Source of the DNA: Pyrrhosoma nymphula
Lineage: Eukaryota; Arthropoda; Insecta; Odonata; Coenagrionidae
Assembly: GCA_963573305.1 (NCBI GenBank)
Contig: OY754334.1
Span: 26,157,614-26,221,613 of the forward strand
Direction of reading: 5' to 3'
Length of the DNA stretch: 64,000 bases
Of the stretch, positions 49,736-60,570 are shown one piece after another. How positions within the stretch are numbered: the first letter of the stretch is position 1; every line of letters begins with the position of its first letter. The translations under genes and the position numbers were made by a program. The notes under the pieces were generated by a model. The model worked only from the letters and a program-made list of their open reading frames with translations. It was not told the origin of the DNA and did no database searches.

Positions 49736-51867
49736 CAGAAAGTATTTGACTGCATTTAAGAAAACGATATTTATTTCCATATATTTTTTCCTGTGCTTAG
49801 GCTATTCGGGATTAATTCATTTTCTTGTTTTTGCATACCTTTAGATTCTTTCACTTACTGCTGGTATAGTAGTTTTTTATTCATATCTCGTTTCACTCTT
49901 TATTATCATACCATGAGTTTCCATAAAATCGAACTTTCTTTACTATTACAAACCTTAATAACTAATTCTATTTTAAATTCACCTAAAACCATTGTTCCTA
50001 TCACCAACTAAAGTAGTAATGTGAATTTTAACCTTAGACTGTATGTATGATGGTCTTTCACCGGCTGTTTTTTTTAAATCTTACTAAAGGTATTTAGTCT
50101 TCTGTATATGCCATAAATCTTCCTCGAGATACCATGAATCTACATGTGCCATAGTTATTTAAACGAATTTCCCCATAAATATGTATTTACTTTTTGGTCC
50201 TCAGTTTTTAGTAATAAATTAACTCTTGAAACTTTTTTTCAGGAAAGCGTAGCCTTACTTAATATTTTTCTATATTGAGAAATTTTATTTTTCGCGATAC
50301 CTCAGTTTTCCGTGGAACATATGTTTCCTACAATATTTATCTGACTTCAAGATATGCCAGATGCATGTGAATTAATAATAATTTCATAAAATAAATCCAC
50401 GTGAATCTACAATTACTATATATACGTGAAAATTTTCCCTTTAATGCAAAATAAATTTTATCATGCAGTCACTTGAATTACTACTCACTGCATTTATCAT
50501 GCAGTGAGTATTGATTCAAGTAATGTCAAATGCCAATAAATGAACTACCTTTGTTTTCGCCGAATATTCTCGCTTAGTCACAGCATACATTGATTTATTC
50601 TATACCAAAGGAACTATTTATAATATTTCATCACTAATTGTTTTAAATCTCCCGTATATCCTACGTTGTATCTTTCAATGTACGTTACTTCCATTATAAT
50701 CAACTTTCCAATCCTTTTTTATCTCTGTCCCAAATTCTCTTGGAGAAGAGATGATTCGGATACAACCTCAGGTGTAACAGCCTCCTGAAAACAAGTATGG
50801 AAGGAAAACTTAATGGAAAGTATCGTATTACAAAAGAAGACCAAGGACGGAATAATCCAACTTAATTCTAAAGTATGGTGATATTTGATACCTTTGTAGG
50901 AATAAAGTGAATGGCTGGAACTACTATTGAGCTACTGCTTACTTATCTTCGGAATCATGACGATTGTTCCAAAACTTATCAAATGATCCTTCGAGAAAAC
51001 CGAGAATCGGGTTACAGAACTCATTTCTTATTTTACGATGTAGCACTGTGACATTTTTAGTCCTGAAATGCTCTTTATACTTTTAAAGGGCTATTTAAAG
51101 GGTTTTTCACAGCTTTTTACAAACGTCCCCGGTTAATTAAATTCGAGTGAATCTCTGGGACTACTTCATGCTGTCGAGGAATGGACTGACATATGGTTTT
51201 AAGCTGTATTTAAATCTTTGCATTCGTCTCTGACTGGTCTCCAGATTTATTTCGGTGTCATTTTCGGAGGAGAACGTTAAGTAAGGTCTCAAGTGTGAGC
51301 TGTTTTAAACAACGTCGAAATCTGCATTTTACCCGGCGAAAGCGCTAGTGGTTTATAAGAACAAAAATACTTGGACGGACAGAGGAGGTATGAAAGGGAT
51401 CGATTTTCCTTTAGCAGATTGACATTCTTTCGAATGCTCACAGCTGCAACGAAACACAAATATTTCATGGCAATGTTAAAAAATGATCAAAAACGTACTT
51501 ATCTCTAAATTTTGAAGTATATTTTGTTTTACCGAGAGAGAGTTTATTTTGAGCATTTTCTATGCTTCGAAAATCTTTGAAGTTTCCTTGACGACGGCGC
51601 CAGATTCCGATTTAGAAATTATTGTCATTGTCGTCATCACTACAATTATTACGTGTATTTTCCACTTCGCCCGTCGCACATTTTCCACCCCTCACTTGGG
51701 CGAGGTGTCTCTTTGGCGAGCGTATCTCTCGCTGCCGTCCCTGTTTCGCGGAAAGTGCTTTCATTTTAGTTCCTTCTGAGGGAGACTCTTGCTGAAAAAT
51801 AAAATTCTTAAATATAAATGTGTGTGTATAACCGTGCATGTGAAAATTTGGCTTACCTTTTCACGTG

Positions 51868-51914
51868 CCGAGAGAGAGAGAGGGAGAAAGAGAGAGAGAG
51901 GGAGAGAGAGAGAG
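51868..51914. repeat. GA-rich microsatellite
   Basis: A plus-strand run of GA units interrupted by GGGA and AAAG. A second short GA run lies at about 52411-52428. Confidence 0.85.
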
Positions 51915-52159
51915 GCAGAAAGGGAATGTACAGTGAGAAAGGGAGACAGGGATGAGTTATTTTTTTGTAATTTTTTTCCCACTGCTCCATGCGTATGCAT
52001 TTTTTGTGATTCTTTCTGTGATGCTTCGTTTTTTTTCTTTACTCTTCTTCTCTTTCTCTTCGTTTGAGTTTTTTTTTGAAAACCGGGTCGCTGCGCGAAT
52101 CTTCTGAGGGTTTCCCGCGGTTTCGCAATTCTCCTAAAGCACACCGCTCTTCGTCCTGA

Positions 52160-52290
52160 GTGGAGTTGGAGGGGAGGGATAGCAGGTGGAAGGGGAAGTT
52201 AAGGGGGGAAGGTGTTTGGAGGAGGGTTTGGGGAGGCAGGGGAGATGAGAGGGGAGAAGAGACAGGGGGGAGGTCTCGAATGGATGGATG
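52160..52290 (+). other. G-rich quadruplex-prone stretch
   Basis: The plus strand holds many GGG to GGGGGG tracts with short A/T loops. The opposite-strand frames here are leucine/proline/serine-rich and not credible genes. Confidence 0.5.
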
Positions 52291-52730
52291 AGTCGAGCCA
52301 GTGCGACAAGAGACGCCACCGGGAGGGGAGGACGAGTGAGAAAGGGAGAAAAGGATGAAGAAGAGTCGACAGAGTACGCGGATTCCTTTCTCTCTTCTTT
52401 TTTGTGAGCAAGAGAGAGAGAGAGAGAGAAAAACTAACTAAAATGGAAGAGAATATGCATTTTTTTCACGTTTCGGCATCACGCAATTACTGCGAACATC
52501 GTGGACGTGTTCCCCCGTGCGTTTGAATGTGCCTATACCACACCTACCTCCTTTGCCAGCGTGTTGGGATAGTCAGCACTCCATTGATGATGATATTGGT
52601 GCAGGTGAATTCCTGTAACCAGTAGTCACAGTCTTTTCCTCGTAGACCAATAAAACCTTTTGGGAAAGGAACTCTTTTTGATACCGCAGTCAAAGACAGT
52701 GTTTTTTTATATATCAACGTGAATTTCCCT

Positions 52731-52754
52731 GTTTCGTGCGTGTCACTTCATCAG
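52731..52754 (-). ncRNA. Hammerhead-like PLE terminus (solo)
   Basis: Minus strand: CTGATGA (rc of 52748-52754), one A, stem II GTG-ACACG-CAC, GAAAC (rc of 52731-52735), then AGGGAAATTC and ACGTTGATAT. The last word also follows the motif at 46031-46114 (GTTGATATAAAAA), hinting at related families. The CTGATGA and GAAA boxes are both intact, but no helix III or cleavage triplet is obvious. The two frames crossing this site (52714-52944 minus, 52736-53020 plus) show no known domain. Confidence 0.5.
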
Positions 52755-54500
52755 TAGTCACCGCTGCAATTATTATGATTGTTCTTATGAGACTTTTGCT
52801 TGGAGTATTGCTATTCGTAGGCCATAAACACGGCACAGTGGAACCAATAGAATTACATACACGAAGTCGAAAAATTGAAGCGGCGACCGCAAAATTACGT
52901 GAGGGAGACCAAGTGATTTGGGGAAGGATAAACCTATGCAACACAAGTCAGGGTTTAGACATTTTTGTTGCAAGGAAAATTTCAACTGCATTGATAATCA
53001 TGAAAAATTTTCTATCATGAGGAAATTGATAGAAAATGATGCCATCATGACATGACATGGCGTCCGTGGACAGTCACTGAGGCAGAGTCAGGCTAATGGG
53101 GTTGTCTAGCAGTAGTTCCAGTTGACATATTCAGTGGTGGGGGGCAGGGTCAAAGTCCTCTGGGCAGCCCTTGAATGACGCTGTATATTACCGTCCACCC
53201 TGAATTCCAATTGCTCTCAGTATCATAGGTTCCCTCACATTTCAACTGTAACATGATTTCAAGAAATTCATTCCCAACCCGATCTCCCTCACGATACTTG
53301 TAATTGATGAATAGCTTTCTCTTCTGATACGCGTGAGTGACCGATATGTAATGTGTGGCATATCATCTTTTTCATTCAAATTGACGCCTTCCGAAAACCC
53401 AAAATAATTGAATACTCTATGGTATTCAGAGGATAATATTGCTTTAAAGTCATCCAGAAAAAAATCCTAAATAATCGTGAGTGGATTGATTTTATTCGAG
53501 AAAATTCTAGAATTGTTTATGCCAGAAACTGCACAGATATTTTATACACATATTTACTGCAAAAGCCCTTTGTCATTCACACATAAATAATAAGAAATGC
53601 ACTGCTAATATGAATCTAGAGTTTAAACAAACTTTGAAGGCATGGTTATCACATGTAACTTAAAGCTTAAACGAGAAATGAGAAAGGTAGCTGGATGTAC
53701 TTAGGCATTAGCAATGAATTATTATAACTTGTTATATGAAAAATGTTTTAATGGCACGCATTTTTGGCTCATGGAAAATTCAGTTTTGAAAATGGCTCTG
53801 CTAACATATTAGGGCTTTTCACATTAATGAAATTCTGGACGTACATTCCTGAGAAATCATTATGGCAAATTAGATTTATTGAGAGTGTTCAGAGACTAAG
53901 GTTTCCTTGAAATATTAGACCAGCTTTCTAGATGATGCCTTTAAAGTGCAGATAATTTAATCTTTTATATTACTACTCTTTAGTATAGGCAATACCATTC
54001 CCCGAATCTTTGACTGTTCAGCTTAAAATGAGAGTTCGTTCAGACAAAAATTGCGTTTGATGCTAACTCGTACCCACCAGTGCTGCTGCTAAAAGTGCAT
54101 CATTCCATTTCATTCGCTACAGTTCAATTTTTTTAGAAAACTTGTGAAAGGTTTCCCCCAAGTCTCTCTAAACTATTCATTTCCTTTTTCATTATTTACT
54201 AGGGATCTGCTTTTACCGTAATCTTTCTTTGATTTAGGTGGTACACCTGCTCCACTGGTCGCATTTCTTGATTACTGAAATACCTAAGAGTTTCGGCTTA
54301 TCTTTTTTTCTGTCCAACCAAGCTGCGAAAACCCTAAGATGGGTTGATCTTTTATTTGTGTCAAAGAGGTTATTTGGGCCTCAAGTTTCTATACTAGACA
54401 ATAACGATCAGTTTAAAAATATTCGGGTAATACCGAGTTAATTGAAAATTATAGCGTTTCCTTGTGTAAATGAAAGCAAAAACTTAGTATTTCCACTCGA

Positions 54501-54624
54501 TTAAATAAATCGATCGTGGCTTCAACACTTGAGCGTCATCATCAAGACAAGATAACCTATTAGATTGTAATTGCCTTGATAATGACGCTCGTGCATTAAA
54601 CACCGTGGTCGATAAATTAAATCG
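54501..54624. repeat. Inverted PLE terminus pair, degenerate
   Basis: The arms 54501-54546 and 54575-54624 are inverted copies. Minus-strand left arm: TTGATGA, T, GACGC/GTGTT stem, GAAGCCACGATC. Plus-strand right arm: CTTGATAATGACGC, TCGTGC, TTAAACACCGTGGTC. The boxes are altered in both, so these are old copies. Confidence 0.55.
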
Positions 54625-54763
54625 CATGAAAATAACAAGATTTTTCTTTCATTTTACTATGAACTTCCACAAAGTAGAAACTGCCAACTTCGATTTTTTC
54701 CTTGTGTAGGTACTTCATAAATTATCAATGTATATTTTCTCAGATTAATTTAGTGTAATACTA

Positions 54764-54790
54764 GTTTCGTAACACAGGCGACATCGTCAG
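54764..54790 (-). ncRNA. Hammerhead-like PLE terminus (ACUAGU type)
   Basis: Minus strand: CTGACGA (rc of 54784-54790), one T, GTCGCCTGTGTTAC in the stem II place (outer GT/AC pairs, inner part eroded), then GAAACTAGTATTAC. ACTAGT is a palindrome, as in other PLE-type motifs here. A partial inverted copy (CAGAAGATGGGCGA) follows at about 54789-54802 on the plus strand. Confidence 0.55.
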
Positions 54791-54802
54791 AAGATGGGCG
54801 AT

Positions 54803-56189
54803 AAAAATTTAAAATAAATGTTCACAATGCTTAGTCAGACACAACAAATTTCTAGGTGTATCTTCTACATCTTCCTCTTCTCAATTCTTGTCTTTTCGTG
54901 ATCATTGTTCATTGCTTACCCAAAATCATATCGTGCTTGCATTTGATGTCGTAAACGGCGGTACTGCTTGATTTTATTTTTACTAAAATTCCTGATCAAC
55001 CGTTCTTTACTGCAATATACTTGAATTTGGTTCACAGAATATCCTGTAAAAACATGTAAAAGGTAGGTAATACCGGGACGTAGCTCTACCGTAATTCTAG
55101 GTTCAATTGCTAAAATGTCCCTGGATGGTTCATCAAGTATTCGATTTCACAATTTTTAGACTATTTAACCATTAAGTCCATGGTTGGAAATATGTTCCAA
55201 GTCACCCTAATGCCTTCATGTGATGTTATTTTTCACGTGTAAACGTAATCTTTAATCACAAACCCTACCCAAGTTGAGGTGAATGCTTTTGCAGATGTGG
55301 TCATATTATCTGCTTTTTCACTTGTTCTCAGTGTTATATTTTTTTAGCGGGATCCGCTGAGTCCACAGGTAAATGCAGATTATTATTCGTTTCTTTACCT
55401 TGTTCAAGAGACTCGGAGATGACGGCCGTCGTCCCGTCCCCGAGTAACCTGTCGTCATTTCATTCCCTTTATCTTCTTCTCTTCCACGTTTCTGTCTCCT
55501 TATTGCTTCCCCCCCGTCCAGCGTTTATTCCTCTCTCTCTCACTTCTCTTCCTCACTTTCCCTTAAATTCCCGACGACGGACTCTACTCAATACTCCCCG
55601 CCCCCTCCAAACCCCTCCTCCACCACTCCCTCACCTTCGTTCTTTTTCCGTGCGCGACACGTGGCGCTCGCTTCGCAATTAAAGGGATGAAACAGATGAA
55701 GAACGAGTGGGGAAATAGCGAGTCATTCCAAGTGAAGGGATGGCAAACAAAAATATATACCTCTAAATTCAAGAATTGCACACTACAATACTTAATTATG
55801 CCTTCCTGCAACTTAGTATTGCCATCTTAATTTTATCTTGTACTCCTTTCTTCTTATGATCCACGTATTAGATTATATTTCAATTAAATTGACTTTTTTT
55901 AAATAGCTTGCGTTCATATTTCCGTCCGTAGCTTGCATTTTTGTCAATCCTGTGCGTCGCGGTTGCCTAGAAATTTGAAGCATATATTTTGGTTGTTGAT
56001 AATGCTAGTTACGTATCGCTTTCCGTATATTGTGGAAATGGCGCATGGCTTAAGGTATATACGAGCTCGTATTTTGTTTGCCATCCCTCCATTCTCTAAA
56101 ACTCTGAAATATCAAATGGACCGATATCCATGACGCTTTCGTCTCTTGCGCCGTTTACGAGATTTGCGAAACCCATTCTTCACCCCCTC
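54803..56189. other. Non-coding DNA with a C/T-rich island
   Basis: The island at about 55400-55690 opens an 87-codon leucine/serine/proline frame with no known domain. Nothing else recognised. Confidence 0.4.
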
Positions 56190-56640
56190 TTCACCGCTTG
56201 CCACCCCCTCCCTCATTCCCCAATCCCATCCTACCCCCTCCACCACTCTTCCAACACGTCTCAGATCCACCTGTTTTCACAGCCTTAATATTTTCCATTC
56301 ACGCTACCACTCCCCTGGAACTCATATGCATTGCTTCATTCACGGTCCTCAAATTCTAACCTCAAATTCCTCCTATGAAGAGTCGCTTCCACCACATTCT
56401 CCAATGACTTTAGCGGTCTACCTCTTCCTCTCACATAATTCCCACCTCTATCTGCTTCGTCATTTAACTCTCATCCATCCCCTCAACAGGGCTAAACCTA
56501 CGAAGCCCAATCCTTTCATATGCTTACCACTGAATCATCCAATCCACATTCTTTAATGAGTCACTCATTCCTAACCTTATCTTTTCTACTTTTACCGATG
56601 CCGAAGGTCTCACAGTTTTGTGCACGTGATTGCCAAAGTG
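56190..56640 (-). pseudogene. Non-LTR retrotransposon C-terminal relic (RTE-like tail)
   Basis: Read from 56640 leftward, fragments in shifting frames give YERIGLRRFSPVEGMDES, then GNYVRGRGRPLKSLENVVEA and HRRNLRLEFEDRE. This resembles the RTE-type tail R.GHV.RM, then G.R.RGRPRK.W.D.V.E, then RG...EA.DR..W. Several frameshifts and a stop interrupt it. No RT domain remains. The plus-strand 136-codon frame over this region (56146-56556) is an antisense shadow. Confidence 0.5.
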
Positions 56641-58676
56641 GACATGCATGAAGGGAGGTAAGGAGACATCAATTAGGATGTTCACAATGTATATATCATT
56701 TCATTTACAAAAAAATATGAATGTAGGTAACCGAATGAAGTATTTCAAAGATTTCATTGATTTTAAAATTCGCATTCCACACGTGGATGTGAGCTACATG
56801 GGTTTGTAAGACTGAAAAAGTGTATTCCTGCAAAGAAAGTTACCTCAAATTGATGGTTACACAATTATCAAAAAATAATTAGATGGGCTTGAAATAAATT
56901 TAGTAAATTTGAATGAGGAACTACGATCGGATGATTACGAACTCAATATTTGTATTTTGAATAGGAATTAGGGAAATGTGCTATAAAAGAAGGGAGATAA
57001 TATTACCTTTGAACGGGCTAGCTGGATCATATTTGGCCTAAAACTTTTTTTTTATTCGTTCACGTGGCCAATGCTTACATATCAAACACATACTTTTAGC
57101 ATTTGCCTGATTACGCTATTTATTTTCTTTGAACTATTGGTAGATTTTTCTTTAATGATATATAAAATATTATTAAATAATATATTATTTTTTATCAGGG
57201 TAATTTTTGACCTCACTTGTCTGGCAATGAACCAATTTAAAATATTTTACCTAGAAGGTAAGACAATATTTTTCACGTAATATTTGTTTATTGAATCGAT
57301 GTAACAATTTTTAAATAAAATTTAAATACTACAATTCGTGTAATGCTATTTTAAAGTATTAATATCTTCTGGTACGTGATTTATTCTAATTGAATTTTTA
57401 ATGAAAAATTAAATGCAAATGTTTGGATTACTATGAATAGAGCTTAAAAAATTTAAAAAAAGACAAAGGTAACAGTCCGCTCAGTGGTCTACAAGAAGCA
57501 AATTAATGTGTAGTTGTTTCACGTCAAAGTTGACGGAATACAGTGATAAATTTACTCTTCCGTTTAAATATTAAGAGAAGCTGTACAGCAGAATATATTT
57601 TCATTTTAAATGCTTACAGCCGATTGAAAAACTTGGAGAGAAGAAATGAACTTTGATAAAGTAAAACTGCGTTGTTCAATTCGTTTTTTTTTATAAGTCA
57701 TTCTAAAAATATAGGTGGCTCGGATCCATCCAACCTGCTGCATCCTTTTTCTTCGAATGATGACTGAATGGAAGGGAGGCCTGATGTGGCGGAATTGGGC
57801 ACACGTCACGTCCGCAGGCCGGTCGAGATGAAAAAAAAAAACGCAAATAACTAGACACTGCCGGTCCCGTGGGAATCCGGCACGGGCGACGATGCACTCT
57901 GCACGACAGTTTGTTTTCCTTGCGGCTTAATCCAGCCAATTGCGACCAGTCATTAACACGTTCAACGCCACTCGCTCCTCATTCGGACGACCGCTTTTAA
58001 ATCGAAATAAATAACACCGAATTTTGTCGGAGCGTTTTGCTCTCATTCCACTTTGGCGGTGAGTGGCTGTGAGGAGAAAAAGTGAGTGGCGGACTAACGC
58101 GGATTTCAAATAACGATTTCCGAACGCACGCCTGGAGCGTTATTTTTGCTTTTAGCCCTTCATCTGTTTCAGCGGTCAAGGGGGGGGGGGTGGTTGGCTG
58201 ACGCAACCACTCTCATTAAATTCGAATATAAATTTCGTTTCATTGCAGAGCAATGTGCGAGCTTCAAATGCGTGCTTTTCCTCTTTTGTTGCATTTTTAT
58301 TTCATCTTTAAAAAACCTAAGAATAAAGAGTAAAACCTTAAAATCGGTTTTGAGTTGGCATACAAGGGCTTTCTATTTTAATCCTCGAGATCTTGAGGAT
58401 CTGAAGTTGGAAACGACATCAAATTATTTGCAATCAATCTACACTTTAAATTTTTCAAAACTATTTCTATGTAAATGGCATTTTGCTGTATCCCTATTTG
58501 CTTGATTATCTGAATACCTAAAAACATCCCTCTTCACCTTTAGTGATTGATAAAAAAATTGCTAAAATGCTATGCTACAAACCTCATAAATGTTTGAATT
58601 GGAGTCAGAAAAATACTTTTGATAATATCAATAAATCTTTATTTGCTTGTCACAGAAAACGCTCTACTGCAGTCAT
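56641..58676. other. AT-rich DNA with a GC-rich patch
   Basis: A CpG-bearing patch lies at about 57720-58200. Frames in it (including a 119-codon plus-strand frame at 58146-58505) show no known domain. Confidence 0.4.
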
Positions 58677-58835
58677 TTAACCCTTTCAACGCTGAGCCTA
58701 TATTTGTGAACCCTTCACCCTGGCTGCACGTGTTTTTTTATGTTTTTGGCACGTTTATTGGCTACAAATATGACCCCTTATATTTTTTCGATCAAAAAAT
58801 AAAAATTTTGTTTTTTATAAAATTTTTAATTTTTT

Positions 58836-58849
58836 ACTGGAATTCCAGT
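58836..58849. promoter_or_regulatory. Subterminal palindrome, left end
   Basis: ACTGGAATTCCAGT, a perfect 14-bp palindrome 155 bp inside the left end. Two identical copies lie inside the right end (62119-62132 and 62161-62174). Such repeated subterminal motifs are candidates for transposase binding sites. This is inferred from position and identity only. Confidence 0.6.
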
Positions 58850-59400
58850 CCTCAGTCAGCCACAAGGATCTTTTGTGTGATGTGCAGGGTTGCATCGTTT
58901 CCCCTTCAAATTAAATGTTTTAAGATACTTTAAATCTATTTTTTTTACCAGTCAAAGATAATTCAAATAAACTTTTGAACGCTTATTGTTAGCATCCTAC
59001 ATAATGATCTTAATGTAGCTAAGCTTATCATTTAATTACCTATCGATATAATTGTTTTATTGAATGTTTATTTTCGTTTTTCGTAATTATTTTCAACTTA
59101 CTTTTGGGCCGATGGCATGAATGGCGTGTTTTTCTCTTAGATACATACATATATCCGGCCAAGGAATTGCTAGAGTATATAAGAGGCATAAATATTTCCG
59201 TATTGACGATTTTTGAGATGAAATGTGCAAAAATGCCAATTTTCCTCGTTTAGCATAATTATGGAAGAAAAAAAATTACGAAAGACTTCAGTTCCATAAA
59301 GCTGAATATAAAGTATAAGTTAATTAATAAATGTGTTTGGACACGTATAATGGAAATACAAGTATTTATTTTACAATTAAATAAATAATAAAACAGTAAA

Positions 59401-59527
59401 ATACATTAAATCAATTGAAATACAATACTAAAAATGGAAAAAAATACATTACATCAATTGAAATACAATACTAAAAATGGAAAATATATATTACATCAAT
59501 TGAAATACAATACATAAAATGAAGATG
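59401..59527. repeat. Three-copy tandem repeat of about 42 bp
   Basis: The unit contains ATACATTAAATCAATTGAAA then TACAATACTAAAAATGG. Units start at about 59401, 59444 and 59486; the third is diverged. It lies in the 3' non-coding side of the piggyBac element. Confidence 0.8.
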
Positions 59528-59606
59528 AAAAACAATACATAAAACGATTTACAATAAAAACATACAATTTAATTCCATAAAAAGGCACTCTTACGTTCTA
59601 ATATTT

Positions 59607-59858
59607 TCATGAAAATTTACAAAACAGCGGTGGAGGCAGAGGGGGATGGTCCTCGTAGGTAGGGCAAAAACAACTTGTCTCACTCCGCAAACCCTGTTTC
59701 GTGCACCCCCGACACCTTTGCACTATCCTCTTTCTTTTTCCTTTGTCGTCAACAAAATTCGTCTGCGGAAAATGCTTAGATAAGCCTATGCTTCTGGAGG
59801 GTGGTGAAGGAAGGAGGGTAGGCTCAGTTTCAAACAAGAAATACATTAACAAGAGCAT
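59607..59858 (-). pseudogene. piggyBac transposase C-terminal cysteine-rich domain fragment
   Basis: The 83-codon frame ends with RCRGCTKQGLRSETSCFCP followed by a short proline-rich tail. This matches the piggyBac C-terminal zinc-binding domain pattern RC..C...G.R.ET...C..C....LC...CF. Cysteines at residues 49, 52, 65 and 80 are present, but the second cysteine of the CPxC pair is tyrosine (residue 68) and the expected LC cysteine is missing, so zinc binding is probably lost. In intact transposases this domain helps bind the element ends. The frame stays open upstream of the first methionine for a short way, but no catalytic core was found. Confidence 0.7.
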
Positions 59859-59949
59859 GTTTTCAACTGCACAACAAATGTTGGTTCTGAAAAATTGCTG
59901 CGAGTATAATCAGTTTCCCGTAACCACATGCTGTGAGAGGGCTCGGTAA

Positions 59950-60570
59950 TGACGGAAAGGGTCGAGACGAGTACCTAGGAAAGTGTTCCCTTGAGAGGGG
60001 GCGACACATCGGAGAGGATTGCCGCTTTGAAAGTCCTCTGTTCAGGACCGCACAAAAATATCACAAGGCTCAGACTACTGAAGATATTTCCATGTAAATT
60101 TTGCTGGCATGAAACGGTTGGGATTTCACAATTGGCGAAATTATCGGATGTCATTGACCATAGGCTGTTGATCTACGAAGGGAAAAATTCCACAGCTGGG
60201 CGGACTTCCGTGCACACCACTTTCTGTTTCTTACAATGAACCCCTTTCCAATGGAAAGTTCCCACTTCCACCCAAAACTGCCAAGTGTTGTTTTGCCCAC
60301 CGCCTACATTCCTTTTATTTTTCACAATTGAGGAAACCCCTCTCCAATACCCTACGGCTTGTTGGTGTTTCTGACAGTCCCTTTCTCCTTATTCCCTCCC
60401 CTAATCCTAGTCCTTTTCACCCAGCAATAAAACCTGCCCACCTCTGGAACCCCCCAACCCGGGCATTTACTGCCTCAGTGCCCGCCAACTCCAGCATTTA
60501 CGGTTACATGTACGTGGGACAACCCAGGCGAGCAACTGTGAATAAAACAAAAAACAAATATTTTTTCCTC
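59950..60570. other. Unidentified higher-GC segment inside the piggyBac element
   Basis: Between the transposase fragment and the AT-rich right half lies a segment with open frames on the plus strand (59991-60239, with CSGPHKNITRLRLLKIF; 60328-60573, with a short YMYVGQPRRATVN). I do not recognise either. The last word resembles a PLE YVGQTRR block but is too short to claim. Confidence 0.3.

Larger units (their letters stand above)
47441..52730. other. Non-coding DNA with microsatellites and biased islands
   Basis: Contains a possible 3'-UTR fragment of a non-LTR element at about 49285-49500 (CATTCATT words then CCAAAGATTGGTTTACTATAG), a TA microsatellite, GA-rich tracts, and G-rich islands at 48740-49150 and 52080-52400. 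No gene recognised. Confidence 0.45.

Noticed and set aside
52736..53020. 94-codon frame starting with a hydrophobic stretch
   Set aside because: It overlaps a PLE terminus motif and has no recognised family; the hydrophobic part is explained by a T-rich codon run.
56146..56556. 136-codon plus-strand frame as a gene
   Set aside because: It lies antisense to the non-LTR relic and has no family features.
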